DNA of 64,000 nucleotides. Source: an uncultured Eubacteriales bacterium (lineage in GTDB: Bacteria > Bacillota > Clostridia > Oscillospirales > CAG-272). Location of the stretch: contig CAKSDZ010000001.1 of NCBI GenBank assembly GCA_934446365.1, positions 186,001 through 250,000 of the forward strand, in the 5' to 3' direction. Positions 18,215 through 27,822 of the stretch are shown here, one piece after another (positions within the stretch are counted from its first letter, which is position 1; the number at the start of each line of letters is the position of its first letter). Below the pieces are notes generated by a model, which saw nothing but the letters and a program-made list of their open reading frames with translations, was not told where the DNA came from and searched no databases. The position numbers and the translations under genes were made by a program.

Positions 18215-19315
18215 ATGGCATCGGAAAGGACACGGCAGGATATGATCAACAAATTTGAATCCCGCTATACGGACGATTATGTGGATGACGACAGAATCGT
18301 CGACGCGGCGGCACATGACGAGGACAGCGAGCTCGACTTCGGTCTGCGTCCGCAGACGCTTGAAGAGTATGTCGGTCAGGAAAAGGCGAAGGAAAGCCTG
18401 AAAATCTATATCGAGGCCGCAAAAATGAGAGGGGAAGCGCTCGACCATGTTCTCCTGTACGGCCCTCCCGGGCTGGGCAAAACGACGCTTTCCGCCATCA
18501 TCGCCAATGAGCTTGGCGTCAATATCCGCGTTACCTCCGGTCCCGCCATTGAGAAGCAGGGGGACCTTGCGGCGCTGCTGACGAATCTTGCAAAGAACGA
18601 CGTGCTTTTTATCGATGAAATCCATCGTCTTTCCCGCAACATCGAGGAGATTTTATATCCCGCGATGGAGGACTATTCGCTCGATATCATCATCGGCAAG
18701 GGGCCAGCGGCGCGAAGTATCCGTCTGCCTCTCGAAAAATTCACGCTGATCGGCGCGACGACAAGAGCCGGACAGCTTACGACGCCGCTTCGCGACCGCT
18801 TCGGTGTGCTGCTCCGCTTGGAGCTTTATACGCCGGCGGAGCTTGTCCGCATCATTCGCCGAAGCGCCGGCATCCTGAATATTGACATCAGCGACGACGG
18901 CGCCGCGGAGATTGCCAAACGCTCGCGCGGCACGCCGAGAATTGCGAACCGGCTGCTCAAACGCGTCAGGGATTTTGCGCAGGTGAAGGGCGACGGACGC
19001 ATCACCGCCGAGGCGGCGGATAGGGCGCTCGGGATGCTCGAGATCGACAAGCTCGGTCTTGACAACGTCGACCGCCGCATGCTTGAATCGATCATTCGCT
19101 TTTACGGAGGCGGCCCTGTTGGCATCGACACGCTTGCCGCGACCATCGGCGAGGAAGCGGTGACCATCGAGGACGTTTACGAGCCGTATCTCATTCAAAT
19201 CGGCTTTCTCAACCGCACACAGCGCGGGCGCTGTGTGACAAGGCTCGCTTACGAGCATCTCGGCATCCCGTTTGCGGAGGCGCCGATGGGAGGCGCGGCG
19301 TCTGCCGGAGAATAG
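18215..19315 (+). CDS. ruvB: Holliday junction branch migration ATPase RuvB
   Basis: RuvB is the hexameric AAA+ motor for branch migration. The 366-residue product has the Walker A motif GPPGLGKTT, Walker B FIDEIHRLS, the sensor-like LIGATTRAG, an arginine finger region (PLRDRFG), and the C-terminal winged helix (VDRRMLESIIRFYGGGPVGIDTLA). The start at 18215 has AAAGGA at 6 nt; the in-frame ATG at 18242 has only a badly spaced site. The N-terminal extension before the RuvB core is somewhat longer than in many homologues. Confidence 0.97.
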   Translation: MASERTRQDMINKFESRYTDDYVDDDRIVDAAAHDEDSELDFGLRPQTLEEYVGQEKAKESLKIYIEAAKMRGEALDHVLLYGPPGLGKTTLSAIIANELGVNIRVTSGPAIEKQGDLAALLTNLAKNDVLFIDEIHRLSRNIEEILYPAMEDYSLDIIIGKGPAARSIRLPLEKFTLIGATTRAGQLTTPLRDRFGVLLRLELYTPAELVRIIRRSAGILNIDISDDGAAEIAKRSRGTPRIANRLLKRVRDFAQVKGDGRITAEAADRALGMLEIDKLGLDNVDRRMLESIIRFYGGGPVGIDTLAATIGEEAVTIEDVYEPYLIQIGFLNRTQRGRCVTRLAYEHLGIPFAEAPMGGAASAGE

Positions 19316-19356
19316 CTCACATGTGAAAATATCGGTAAGGTCAAAAAGGAAAGTAT

Positions 19357-20220
19357 ATGTGGATAGCTGACAAATGGCGGGATTACGAGCTTTGTGACGC
19401 TTCGGACGGGGAACGGCTTGAAAAGTGGAACAGATATGTTCTGCGGCGCCCCGACCCGCAGGTGATATGGAAAAATGAAAAAAGCAGTCCGCTTTGGAAA
19501 AAAGCGGACGCGGTCTATACCCGCGAGGGCGGCGGCGGACGCTGGACGAAGCTCGCCGTCCCCGAAAGCTGGACGGCTTCCTACGGAGGTCTGCGCTTTA
19601 AAATCAAGCCGATGGGCTTTAAGCATACGGGGCTTTTTCCGGAGCAGGCGGTCAACTGGGACTGGTTTTCGGAGCTGATTCAGAACGCCGGGCGCCCCGT
19701 GAGGGTTTTGAACCTTTTCGCTTATACCGGCGGCGCGACGCTCGCCGCGGCTGCGGCAGGCGCGGAGGTTTTTCATGTGGACGCCGCGAAGAATATGGTT
19801 GCCCAAGCCAAGGAAAACGCGGCGCTTTCCGGTCTTGCGGATGCGAATATCCGATATTTCGTCGATGACTGCACGCGCTTTTTGCAGTATGCGGTCAAAA
19901 AGGGAATCCGGTATGACGCCGTGATTATGGACCCGCCGTCCTACGGACGAGGGCCGTCGGGCGAGGTGTGGAAGCTGGAGGAATGCATCGGAGAGTTTGT
20001 CTCGCTTGCGGTAAGCGTGCTTTCCGACGATCCGCTTTTTTTCCTTTTGAATTCCTACACGGCGGGACTGTCTCCGTCTACGATGGGATATATTCTCAAA
20101 CTGAAACTGGAAAGAAAGCGGGGCGGCACGGTGACGGCCGGTGAAATCGGACTTCCGGTCACGCAGACCGGCGGGATTCTGCCGTGCGGTGCTTCGGCAA
20201 GATGGACAAAAAATCGGTGA
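19357..20220 (+). CDS. Class I SAM-dependent RNA methyltransferase (RlmI/RlmK-like)
   Basis: The 287-residue product resembles the COG1092-type methyltransferases that modify cytosine or guanine in 23S rRNA. It has the FKHTGLFPEQAVNWDW segment ahead of the Rossmann fold, the SAM-binding VLNLFAYTGGATLAAAAAG (about 117-135), the acidic HVDAAKNMV strand, the late motif DDCTRFL, and the catalytic-type MDPPSYGRG. There is no N-terminal PUA domain, so its target base cannot be assigned. It lies between ruvB and ecfA1 on the same strand with short spacers. Confidence 0.85.
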   Translation: MWIADKWRDYELCDASDGERLEKWNRYVLRRPDPQVIWKNEKSSPLWKKADAVYTREGGGGRWTKLAVPESWTASYGGLRFKIKPMGFKHTGLFPEQAVNWDWFSELIQNAGRPVRVLNLFAYTGGATLAAAAAGAEVFHVDAAKNMVAQAKENAALSGLADANIRYFVDDCTRFLQYAVKKGIRYDAVIMDPPSYGRGPSGEVWKLEECIGEFVSLAVSVLSDDPLFFLLNSYTAGLSPSTMGYILKLKLERKRGGTVTAGEIGLPVTQTGGILPCGASARWTKNR

Positions 20221-20244
20221 AATCAGCGGATGGGAGCAAGATCA

Positions 20245-21126
20245 ATGGGAGAAACGATCATAAGAGCGGAGAATCTTTCCTTTTCCTATGAAAGTGAGGA
20301 AGAAAAGATCCCTGTTATCGAAAATTTAAATCTTGAAATCGAAAAGGGCAGCTTTGTCGCGGTGCTCGGGCATAACGGCTCCGGGAAAAGCACGCTTGCA
20401 AAGCTTATCAACCTGATTCTGACGCCGACCGCCGGGAGCCTATATCTGTTTGGGAAAAAGGTCGATGAGAAGGAAATGAACGAGGATGAGCTTTACGCGC
20501 TTCGCCAGCGGATCGGAATGGTGTTTCAGAATCCCGACAATCAGCTTGTCGCGACCATCGTCGAGGAGGATATCGCGTTCGGACCGGAAAATCTCGGCAT
20601 ACCGCCCGCGGAGATTCGGAAACGGGTGGACGATGCCTTGGAGATTGTCGGTATGAGCGCCTTTGCCAGACACTCACCGCATCAGCTCTCCGGCGGACAG
20701 AAGCAGCGCGTGGCGATCGCCGGCATTATCGCGCTGCGTCCGGATGTCATTATCTTCGACGAGGCGACGGCGATGCTCGACCCGCGCGGCCGTGCGGATG
20801 TGCTTTCCACGATTGAAAAGCTGAACCGCGATTTCGGTACGACCGTGATTCATATCACGCATTATATGGAGGAAGCAATCCGCGCCGACCGCGTCATTGT
20901 GATCGACGACGGAAAAATCAAGCTCGACGGCACCCCGCGCGAGGTTTTCTCGGAGGTGGAGGCGGTCAAGTCGGCGGGACTCGACGTTCCGCAGGTGACG
21001 GAGCTGATGCTGGCGGTGAAAAACGACGGCTTTGATATCCCGACGGATGTTCTCACCTTTACGGAGGGCGCCGACGCGGTGGAGGCTTATATCTTACAAA
21101 GAACGGATAAAAAGGATCATTCATGA
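20245..21126 (+). CDS. ecfA1: ECF transporter ATPase A1
   Basis: This is one of two ATPases of an energy-coupling factor module for micronutrient uptake. The 293-residue product has Walker A GHNGSGKST, the Q-loop FQNPDNQ typical of EcfA, signature LSGGQKQRVAIAG, Walker B VIIFDEAT and the switch His in HITHYMEEA. ATG 20245 is preferred because GGGAG lies 8 nt upstream; ATG 20230 has a poorer site. It overlaps ecfA2 by 4 nt. No substrate-binding S component is encoded here, so the module is probably shared between several S proteins. Confidence 0.95.
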   Translation: MGETIIRAENLSFSYESEEEKIPVIENLNLEIEKGSFVAVLGHNGSGKSTLAKLINLILTPTAGSLYLFGKKVDEKEMNEDELYALRQRIGMVFQNPDNQLVATIVEEDIAFGPENLGIPPAEIRKRVDDALEIVGMSAFARHSPHQLSGGQKQRVAIAGIIALRPDVIIFDEATAMLDPRGRADVLSTIEKLNRDFGTTVIHITHYMEEAIRADRVIVIDDGKIKLDGTPREVFSEVEAVKSAGLDVPQVTELMLAVKNDGFDIPTDVLTFTEGADAVEAYILQRTDKKDHS

Positions 21127-21986
21127 ACGCAGCAGAGTTACGCGGCGTATCGTATATTTACAGCGAAAACACGCCGTTTCGGAAGGTCGCTGTCAATCAT
21201 ATCGATATAGCATTTGAGGAAAAAATCATAACGGGAATCATCGGACATACCGGCTCCGGCAAATCGACGGTATCCCAGCTTCTCAACGGCCTTTTGAAGC
21301 CGTCGGAGGGGACGGTTGAGGTCGAGGGCAGAAATATTTGGGCGGAGCCGAAAAAAATAAAGGAAGTTCGGTTTACGGTCGGCTTGGTGTTTCAATATCC
21401 GGAATATCAGCTTTTCGAGGAAACCGTTTATAAGGATATCGCTTTCGGACCGAAAAATATGGGGCTTGACGAAGCGGAAATCGATGCGCGCGTCCGTTCC
21501 GCGGCGGAGCTTGTCGGTCTTTCGCCGGACTTTTTTGAAAAATCCCCGTTTGACCTGTCCGGCGGACAGAAAAGACGCGTGGCGATTGCCGGCGTCATGG
21601 CGATGTGTCCGAAAATTCTGATTCTCGACGAGCCGGCGGCGGGGCTTGATCCGCGCGGTCGGGATGAGATCATTTCCAGAATCGTCGAATACCGGCAAAA
21701 GACGGATTCCACCGTCATCATGATCAGCCACAGCATGGAGGATATGGCGGCCTACTGCGATAAAATCCTTGTGATGAAGGAGGCGGAGCCGTTTCTTTAC
21801 GGTACGCCGGCCGAGGTTTTCGGCAAGGCGGAAACGCTTGAAAGTGTGGGGCTTTCCGTCCCTCAGGTCACAAAGCTCATGATTGAGCTGCGCCGCCGCG
21901 GCTATGATGTGCGCACCGATGTGTATACCGTCCCGCAGGCCAAAGCGCAGATTGAGCGTCTGATCGGAGGTGAGGCGGGATGTTAA
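21123..21986 (+). CDS. ecfA2: ECF transporter ATPase A2
   Basis: The second ATPase of the energy-coupling factor module is 287 residues long. It has Walker A GHTGSGKST, Q-loop FQYPEYQ, signature LSGGQKRRVAIAG, Walker B LILDEPAAGLDP and switch segment ISHSMEDMA. The QYPEYQLFEETV stretch is diagnostic for EcfA2 against EcfA1. It is coupled to ecfA1 by ATGA and overlaps ecfT by 7 nt, so the three proteins are made from one transcript in a fixed order. Confidence 0.96.
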   Translation: MNAAELRGVSYIYSENTPFRKVAVNHIDIAFEEKIITGIIGHTGSGKSTVSQLLNGLLKPSEGTVEVEGRNIWAEPKKIKEVRFTVGLVFQYPEYQLFEETVYKDIAFGPKNMGLDEAEIDARVRSAAELVGLSPDFFEKSPFDLSGGQKRRVAIAGVMAMCPKILILDEPAAGLDPRGRDEIISRIVEYRQKTDSTVIMISHSMEDMAAYCDKILVMKEAEPFLYGTPAEVFGKAETLESVGLSVPQVTKLMIELRRRGYDVRTDVYTVPQAKAQIERLIGGEAGC

Positions 21987-22801
21987 AGGATATCACACTG
22001 GGGCAGTTTTTCCCGGGAAAGTCCATATTGCATAGGCTCGATCCGAGGATTAAGCTCATTCTCTCGATTTTATATATCGTTTTGATTTTCTTGGCAAAGG
22101 GCGTTACCGCTTATGCGCTGGTTTTTCTTTTTACCGTCTTTCTCGTAATCGTTTCCGGAATCCCGGTAAAAACGATTTTAAAAAGCTTAAAGCCGATTCT
22201 GATTGTTCTGATCTTTACGGCTCTCATCAATATTTTTTGGAACGGGGGCGAGACGCCGCTTTTCACGGTTTGGAAAATCACGATATACCGCGAAGGGGTG
22301 ATTCGCGCCGCCGCGATGGCATTGCGAATCGTGTTTCTGATGGTCGGAACGAGTGTCCTTCTGACCTATACGACCTCTCCGATTTCGCTGACGGATGCGA
22401 TTGAACGGCTGCTTTCTCCGCTTCGCGTCATCAAAATTCCGGTGCATGAATTTGCGATGATGATGACCATCGCACTGCGCTTTATTCCGACGCTCATCGA
22501 GGAAACGGATAAGATTATGAACGCGCAGAAAGCAAGGGGCGCGGATTTTGAATCCGGCAACCTTATCGCAAGAGCGAAGGCTTTGGTGCCGGTTCTGATT
22601 CCGCTTTTTATCTCTTCCTTTCGGCGTGCCGAGGAACTGGCGACCGCGATGGAATGCCGCTGCTACCGCGGCGGCGACGGTCGGACGCGCATGACCGTGC
22701 TCCATCTGCATGTGCGCGATTTGCTCTTTACCGCGCTTGTGTGCGCCGTGATTGCGGGAATCGTCCTTCTGAATCTGTATTTTCCCGTGTATACGATATA
22801 A
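21980..22801 (+). CDS. ecfT: ECF transporter transmembrane component T
   Basis: EcfT is the membrane scaffold that joins the two ATPases to an S component. The 273-residue product has multiple hydrophobic helices and opens with LGQFFPGKSILHRLDPRIKLI, a hallmark of EcfT. Two short A-R-G-type coupling motifs are visible (AQKARGADF near 186 and AMECRCYRGGDGRT near 220), which dock in the ATPase grooves. It ends the ecf operon; truA starts 27 nt later and is probably cotranscribed. Confidence 0.95.
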   Translation: MLKDITLGQFFPGKSILHRLDPRIKLILSILYIVLIFLAKGVTAYALVFLFTVFLVIVSGIPVKTILKSLKPILIVLIFTALINIFWNGGETPLFTVWKITIYREGVIRAAAMALRIVFLMVGTSVLLTYTTSPISLTDAIERLLSPLRVIKIPVHEFAMMMTIALRFIPTLIEETDKIMNAQKARGADFESGNLIARAKALVPVLIPLFISSFRRAEELATAMECRCYRGGDGRTRMTVLHLHVRDLLFTALVCAVIAGIVLLNLYFPVYTI

Positions 22802-22827
22802 TTTTTGCGGAAAACCGGAGGTCTGTG

Positions 22828-23571
22828 ATGAAGCATCTTCTGCATCTTTCCTATCTCGGAACGAATTACTGCGGCTTTCAGGTGCAGCCGAACGGGAATA
22901 CCGTGCAGGCGGAGCTGCAAAAAGCCGCGACAAGGCTTTTTTGCACCGCGTGCGGGATTACGGGCTGCAGCCGGACAGACAGCGGCGTTCACGCGCTGGA
23001 ATATGCCGCCGTGCTCGAGGAGCACGGCACGTCGGCCATCCCCGAGGAATCGGTGCCGCGCGCGCTGAATACCTATCTTCCGCAGGATATCTCGGTGCTT
23101 CACAGCGAGACCGTGCCGGACGATTTTTCGATTCGGCGCCATGTCGTCGGAAAAGAATATCTGTATCTCATTTGGAACGGCGCATGCCGCAATCCGTTTT
23201 ATACGGACCGCGCACTCTTTTATCCGAGAGAGATCGATATGGAGAAAATCTCGGGGGCGCTTCCTCATTTTCTCGGCACGCATGATTTTTGCGCGTTTAT
23301 GGCGAGCGGAAGCGATATTGCGGATACGACGAGAACGATTACGGATATCCGCGCCGAACGCGACGGGGACTTCATAAGGATTTTTGTCTCGGCGGACGGA
23401 TTTTTATATAATATGGTGAAGATTATCGTCGGAACGCTGCTTGAGGTTTCGGAGGGACGGCTTTCTGCGGCGGATTTGCCCTCGGTTATCGCCGGCGGCA
23501 AGAGGGAAAATGCCGGACGCACGGCGCCGCCGGAGGGACTTTATCTGCACAAGGTATTTTTAAGGCGTTGA
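22828..23571 (+). CDS. truA: tRNA pseudouridine synthase A
   Basis: TruA forms pseudouridine at positions 38-40 of tRNA anticodon arms. The 247-residue product opens with LSYLGTNYCGFQVQPN, has the catalytic Asp in CSRTDSGVHA, then RRHVVGKEYLY, the DFCAFMASGSD segment and the late FLYNMVKIIVGTLLEV strand. The start is ATG 22828 with GGAGG 6 nt upstream; the longer frame from 22654 runs back through ecfT. The order ecfA1-ecfA2-ecfT-truA is a common Firmicute arrangement. Confidence 0.97.
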   Translation: MKHLLHLSYLGTNYCGFQVQPNGNTVQAELQKAATRLFCTACGITGCSRTDSGVHALEYAAVLEEHGTSAIPEESVPRALNTYLPQDISVLHSETVPDDFSIRRHVVGKEYLYLIWNGACRNPFYTDRALFYPREIDMEKISGALPHFLGTHDFCAFMASGSDIADTTRTITDIRAERDGDFIRIFVSADGFLYNMVKIIVGTLLEVSEGRLSAADLPSVIAGGKRENAGRTAPPEGLYLHKVFLRR

Positions 23572-23598
23572 GCCGATAACGGAGGAGGAAAGTAACAG

Positions 23599-24780
23599 GT
23601 GGGCGGCGTGGTCAAGGAAGAAAAACGGGCGGCTGATTCGGAAAATTTGACAGAAAACGGTATTTATTATAAGAAATTGGCAGATAAATATAGTATTGCC
23701 GGTTTTGTTCTTCTTGGCATTTCCGTTGTGTTTTTATTGGTTTTCTGTCTGGTCGGACGCCGTGAAATTGGACCCGCTCGTTTCCGTTATCTTGTCAAAA
23801 ATTTCAACCTCTCGCTTTTGTCCGCGGATGCGCCGTATTCCGATATCTCTTATATGGCGGGCGGCGTGAAATTTGCGATGTACCGCGACAATCTCGCGGT
23901 AATCGGAGCAGGCGGCGTCGAGCTGTATCATCCGTCGGGCGAGCTTTTGTTCCGCTGCGAGCTTGGCGGAAATGCCGTTGCCGTCGATGCCTCCGGCAAG
24001 TATATGGCGGTTTATGCCCCGGGCTTGACCTCGGTGTCGCTTTATAATTCTTTTGACAAAATCCATACGGAGACCTATGAATATCCGGTTTCCCTTGCTG
24101 CGGTCGGAAAAAACGGCGCGTTCGCCGTGTCGGTTACGGAGGGGATGTCTTCTGCCGTATACGTATATGACGCCTCTTTTCGTCTCGTATACACATGGAA
24201 TGCTCAAAGCGGAACGGTGTTTGACATATCGATTTCGCCGGACGGCGGAAAAATTGCCGTGATGACGCTTTGCGGCGCTTCCGGTTCCTATTATTCGGAG
24301 CTTGTCGTCAAAAATGTAAAGACGGACAAAACGGTGGCATATGAGAAATTTGACGGCGTAAAACCGGTGGGAGTGGAATTCTTTTCGGACGGAAGCTTCT
24401 TTGCGGCGGTGAACGGAACGCTTTGCTTTTACCGCTCAGACGGGGAAAAAACGTCGCAGACGTCCGTTTCCTCCGCTTCGCCGCAATATCGCATCGACGG
24501 AAATTCCGTCGTGGTCCTGACGTCTGCGTATCGGGCGGTCGTCTATTCGAGCCGCGGCTCCGTTTCAGATGAGATTTCGCTCGACGGCAAAATTCTTGAC
24601 ATCGATTTCCGTGACGGAGAGCTTTATTTTCTGTCCGATTCGATGCTGTATCTTTATCATACGGATACGAAAAGTATCCAAAGCCGAAGGCTCGGTTCCG
24701 GTGCGCTCGATTTTTTCGCGCTTTCGGATGGGAGCGTTCTTGTATGTTTTGCTTCAAGGCCGGAGCTTATCGTGCCTTGA
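23599..24780 (+). CDS. Membrane-anchored beta-propeller protein (DUF5711-like)
   Basis: The 393-residue product has a short cytoplasmic N-terminus, one membrane helix (about 33-55, GFVLLGISVVFLLVFCLVG) and an extracytoplasmic domain built from repeated four-strand units such as SISPDGGKIAVMTL, VGVEFFSDGSFFAAV and LDFFALSDGSVLVCF, which indicates a WD40/TolB-like propeller. I place it with DUF5711-type proteins of Clostridia; the function is unknown. The GTG start follows GGAGGAGGAAAG. The cvpA-family gene starts 22 nt later, so envelope-related cotranscription is likely. Confidence 0.7.
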   Translation: MGGVVKEEKRAADSENLTENGIYYKKLADKYSIAGFVLLGISVVFLLVFCLVGRREIGPARFRYLVKNFNLSLLSADAPYSDISYMAGGVKFAMYRDNLAVIGAGGVELYHPSGELLFRCELGGNAVAVDASGKYMAVYAPGLTSVSLYNSFDKIHTETYEYPVSLAAVGKNGAFAVSVTEGMSSAVYVYDASFRLVYTWNAQSGTVFDISISPDGGKIAVMTLCGASGSYYSELVVKNVKTDKTVAYEKFDGVKPVGVEFFSDGSFFAAVNGTLCFYRSDGEKTSQTSVSSASPQYRIDGNSVVVLTSAYRAVVYSSRGSVSDEISLDGKILDIDFRDGELYFLSDSMLYLYHTDTKSIQSRRLGSGALDFFALSDGSVLVCFASRPELIVP

Positions 24781-24802
24781 AAAATGAAAGTGGGGGTTGA
24801 AA

Positions 24803-25477
24803 ATGTCCGTACTTTTTGATATTATTTTAATAATCATTTTGGCGGTTTGTGCGGTGATCGGGTGGAAAAAGGGCTTTATCCGTGCGCTTCGGGGCTTTGT
24901 CACCTATATCGTTTCCTTTGCCGTGGCCAATACGCTGTATCGGGTGGTCGCAAAGTCCGTCATCAAGCTGCCGTTTTTGCAGAAGATGATTACGGATGTG
25001 GAAATGCCGGAGCTGCCTGCAAATGCGACATTCCTTGATAAGATGAGCGAGATTGTCCGATATATTTCGGGAAAAGCGTCGTTTTCCAATATGGATGAAA
25101 CTTCTGAGACAATCAAGGCGATCCTCAACAATTATATCGCCGAGCTGATCGCCTGCGTTGTCGGTTTTATCGTGATATTCATTGTGATGGTGCTTGTATT
25201 AAAGCTTTTGCTTTGGATTCTCGACATGGTCGTGAGCAAAACGCCGGTGATAAGACAGGCGAACGGATTGCTCGGCTGTATAATCGGACTTTTCACCGGA
25301 CTGTTTTGGACGTGGATCGTTTCCAATGTCTTCGTGAATTTTGCGCTTCCGATTTTGAACGATAAATGGCCGACCGTTTTCGTCTCCGAAATCGCGGACT
25401 CTTTTATTGTAAATTTGTGTACGAAAATCAACCCGATCACATATTTGTTCATGCTGATCAACCTGATTTCCAATTAA
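24803..25477 (+). CDS. CvpA-family membrane protein
   Basis: The 224-residue product has four predicted membrane helices (about 4-20, 27-48, 107-135 and 150-175) and the N-terminal CvpA pattern: helix, GWKKGFIRALRGF, then helix. CvpA relatives are linked to colicin V export and envelope maintenance, but the molecular role is unclear. ATG 24803 is preferred with a GGGGG site 6 nt upstream; a TTG at 24797 is in frame. The gene is flanked by the propeller gene and the Clp ATPase gene on the same strand. Confidence 0.8.
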   Translation: MSVLFDIILIIILAVCAVIGWKKGFIRALRGFVTYIVSFAVANTLYRVVAKSVIKLPFLQKMITDVEMPELPANATFLDKMSEIVRYISGKASFSNMDETSETIKAILNNYIAELIACVVGFIVIFIVMVLVLKLLLWILDMVVSKTPVIRQANGLLGCIIGLFTGLFWTWIVSNVFVNFALPILNDKWPTVFVSEIADSFIVNLCTKINPITYLFMLINLISN

Positions 25478-25497
25478 AACCTTGAAGGGGATAAATT

Positions 25498-27822
25498 ATG
25501 CAGATGTGTTCAAGATGCCATAAGAGAATGGCGGTTCTGTTTATTACGAAGATCGAGAATAACGAAACCAAGAACGAGGGGCTTTGCCTGAAATGCGCCA
25601 AAGAGCTTGGAATCCCGCAGGTGGATACCATTCTTTCCAATATGGGAATTTCGGATGACGATCTTGAAAATATGGAAAACGATCTCGAGGGACTGCTCGC
25701 TTCCGGCGGGACGGAGGGCGAGGATTCCGAGGATGAGCATGAAAGCCGCACGCCGGCGCTCGACTTTTCCAAGATTTTCGGCAATCTCCCGATCGGTCCT
25801 ATGCCGGGTATGGAGAAAAGCCGCGATGAACGGGAAAAAAATCAAAAAAAGAACGACAAAGCCTCCAAAAAGGAGGAGAAAAACCGGAAATTTCTCGGCA
25901 ATTACTGCCGCGACCTGACCGCGGCGGCGCGCGAGGGAAAGCTTGACGCCGTCATCGGCAGGGAGAGGGAAACCGCGCGCGTCATGCAGATTCTGACGCG
26001 CCGCCAGAAGAACAATCCGTGTCTTATCGGCGAGCCGGGCGTCGGAAAAACGGCGATTGCCGAGGCGCTCGCGCAGCGCATTGCGGCGGGCAATGTTCCG
26101 TATAAGCTCCGTGACAAGGAGGTGCATCTCGTCGATTTGACGGCGCTTGTCGCCGGAACACAGTTCCGCGGGCAGTTTGAGAGCCGCATGAAAGGCCTTA
26201 TCGACGAAGTGAAAGCGCTCGGCAACATCATTCTCGTGATCGACGAGGTCCACAGCATCGTGGGCGTCGGCGATTCGGAGGGGAGCATGAACGCGGCGAA
26301 TATTCTGAAGCCTGCGCTTTCCCGCGGGGAGATTCAGCTGATCGGCGCGACAACGCTTGCAGAATATCGGAAATACATCGAAAAGGATTCCGCACTGGAA
26401 CGCCGCTTCCAGCCCGTCATGGTCGAGGAGCCGTCGGTCGAGGAGACGAAAAAAATCCTCTCCGGAATCAAAAAATACTATGAAACCTATCATAAAATCC
26501 ATATTTCGGACGACATTCTCGGCCGGGCGGCGGAGCTTTCCGAGCGCTATATCACCGACCGATTTCTGCCGGATAAAGCGATTGATCTTGTCGACGAGGC
26601 CGCGGCTTATGTGGCGATGAACTCTCCCGTTCTCGACCGTGTTGCAGCGGTGGAAGCGGAGCTGAAAAAGCTCTCCGCCGCAGCTTCGGAGCTTGAACAG
26701 GCAACGCCGCCGCCCGAGAACGACGAGACGGCGCTTTCCGAGCGTTATGAGAAGATCGCGTCGATTAAAGCGAGCCAGCTGAAAAATGAAGAGGAATACG
26801 CAAAGCTGCGCGAGCAGATGGCGACCGTTGAGCTTTCGCTGGAAGACCTTGCGCATGTGATTGAGATTTGGACGGGGATTCCGGCAGGCTCAATCACGGC
26901 AAATGAATTTGAAAGGCTGGGCGGCCTTGCCGAACGTCTCAAAAAACGAATTGTCGGGCAGGACGCGGCGGTCGATGCGGTATGCCGTGCCATCAAGCGC
27001 AGCCGCGCCGGCGTGACTTATAAGAGAAAGCCCGCTTCGTTTATTTTCGCGGGACCGACGGGCGTCGGAAAAACGGAGCTTGTCAAGGTGCTGGCGGAGG
27101 ACCTTTTCAACACGCCGGACGCGCTGATTCGGCTTGATATGTCGGAATTTATGGAGAAGCACTCCGTTTCGAGAATGGTCGGTTCGCCGCCCGGCTATGT
27201 CGGCTATGACGATGCGGGCCAGCTGACGGAAAAAATCCGCCGTCATCCGTATTCCGTTGTCCTTTTCGATGAAATCGAAAAGGCGCATCCGGACGTGATG
27301 AATATTCTGCTGCAAATTCTTGACGACGGGAGAATCACCGATTCTCACGGCAAAGAGGTGAAATTCGACAACTGTATTATCGTCATGACGACGAATGCCG
27401 GCTCGTCTGGCGGCGCGAATATCCCCGGCTTCGGAAGCGATTCCGGAAAGCTTGCGGAAAACCGCACCGAAAAGGCGCTTTCCGAATTCCTGCGTCCGGA
27501 GTTCCTCAACCGCGTGGATGAGATTATCACATTCCGTTCGCTGGACAAGGGCGATTTTGCCGAGATTGCGAAGATTATGCTTGGCGATCTTTCGAGAGCT
27601 TTGTGGGAGAAGGGAATTATCCTGCGCTATACGGACGCCGTGCCGAGGTATATTGCCGACCGGTCGTATTCGGTCAAATACGGCGCGAGAAACATGCGGC
27701 GCTTTATCAGCCGTGAAATCGAGGACGTGGCGGCGGAGAAGATCATTTCCGGCTACGACAGGCATATTACGGAAATTTCGATTGATGCCGCCGACGGGAA
27801 GCTGCTGGTTGATGTAAAATGA
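25498..27822 (+). CDS. ClpE-like AAA+ unfoldase (Clp protease ATP-binding subunit)
   Basis: The protein unfolds substrates for the ClpP peptidase. The 774-residue product has an N-terminal zinc finger (Cys4, Cys7, Cys30, Cys33), as in ClpE, instead of the double N-domain of ClpC. After an acidic and then basic linker come AAA domain 1 with Walker A GEPGVGKTA (about 178) and VIDEVHS, a short coiled-coil middle segment (about 400-450), and AAA domain 2 with GPTGVGKTE (about 519) and LFDEIEKAHPD. A PGFG tetrapeptide after the second-domain sensor is a possible ClpP-docking loop. It overlaps the RluA-type gene by 4 nt. Confidence 0.92.
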   Translation: MQMCSRCHKRMAVLFITKIENNETKNEGLCLKCAKELGIPQVDTILSNMGISDDDLENMENDLEGLLASGGTEGEDSEDEHESRTPALDFSKIFGNLPIGPMPGMEKSRDEREKNQKKNDKASKKEEKNRKFLGNYCRDLTAAAREGKLDAVIGRERETARVMQILTRRQKNNPCLIGEPGVGKTAIAEALAQRIAAGNVPYKLRDKEVHLVDLTALVAGTQFRGQFESRMKGLIDEVKALGNIILVIDEVHSIVGVGDSEGSMNAANILKPALSRGEIQLIGATTLAEYRKYIEKDSALERRFQPVMVEEPSVEETKKILSGIKKYYETYHKIHISDDILGRAAELSERYITDRFLPDKAIDLVDEAAAYVAMNSPVLDRVAAVEAELKKLSAAASELEQATPPPENDETALSERYEKIASIKASQLKNEEEYAKLREQMATVELSLEDLAHVIEIWTGIPAGSITANEFERLGGLAERLKKRIVGQDAAVDAVCRAIKRSRAGVTYKRKPASFIFAGPTGVGKTELVKVLAEDLFNTPDALIRLDMSEFMEKHSVSRMVGSPPGYVGYDDAGQLTEKIRRHPYSVVLFDEIEKAHPDVMNILLQILDDGRITDSHGKEVKFDNCIIVMTTNAGSSGGANIPGFGSDSGKLAENRTEKALSEFLRPEFLNRVDEIITFRSLDKGDFAEIAKIMLGDLSRALWEKGIILRYTDAVPRYIADRSYSVKYGARNMRRFISREIEDVAAEKIISGYDRHITEISIDAADGKLLVDVK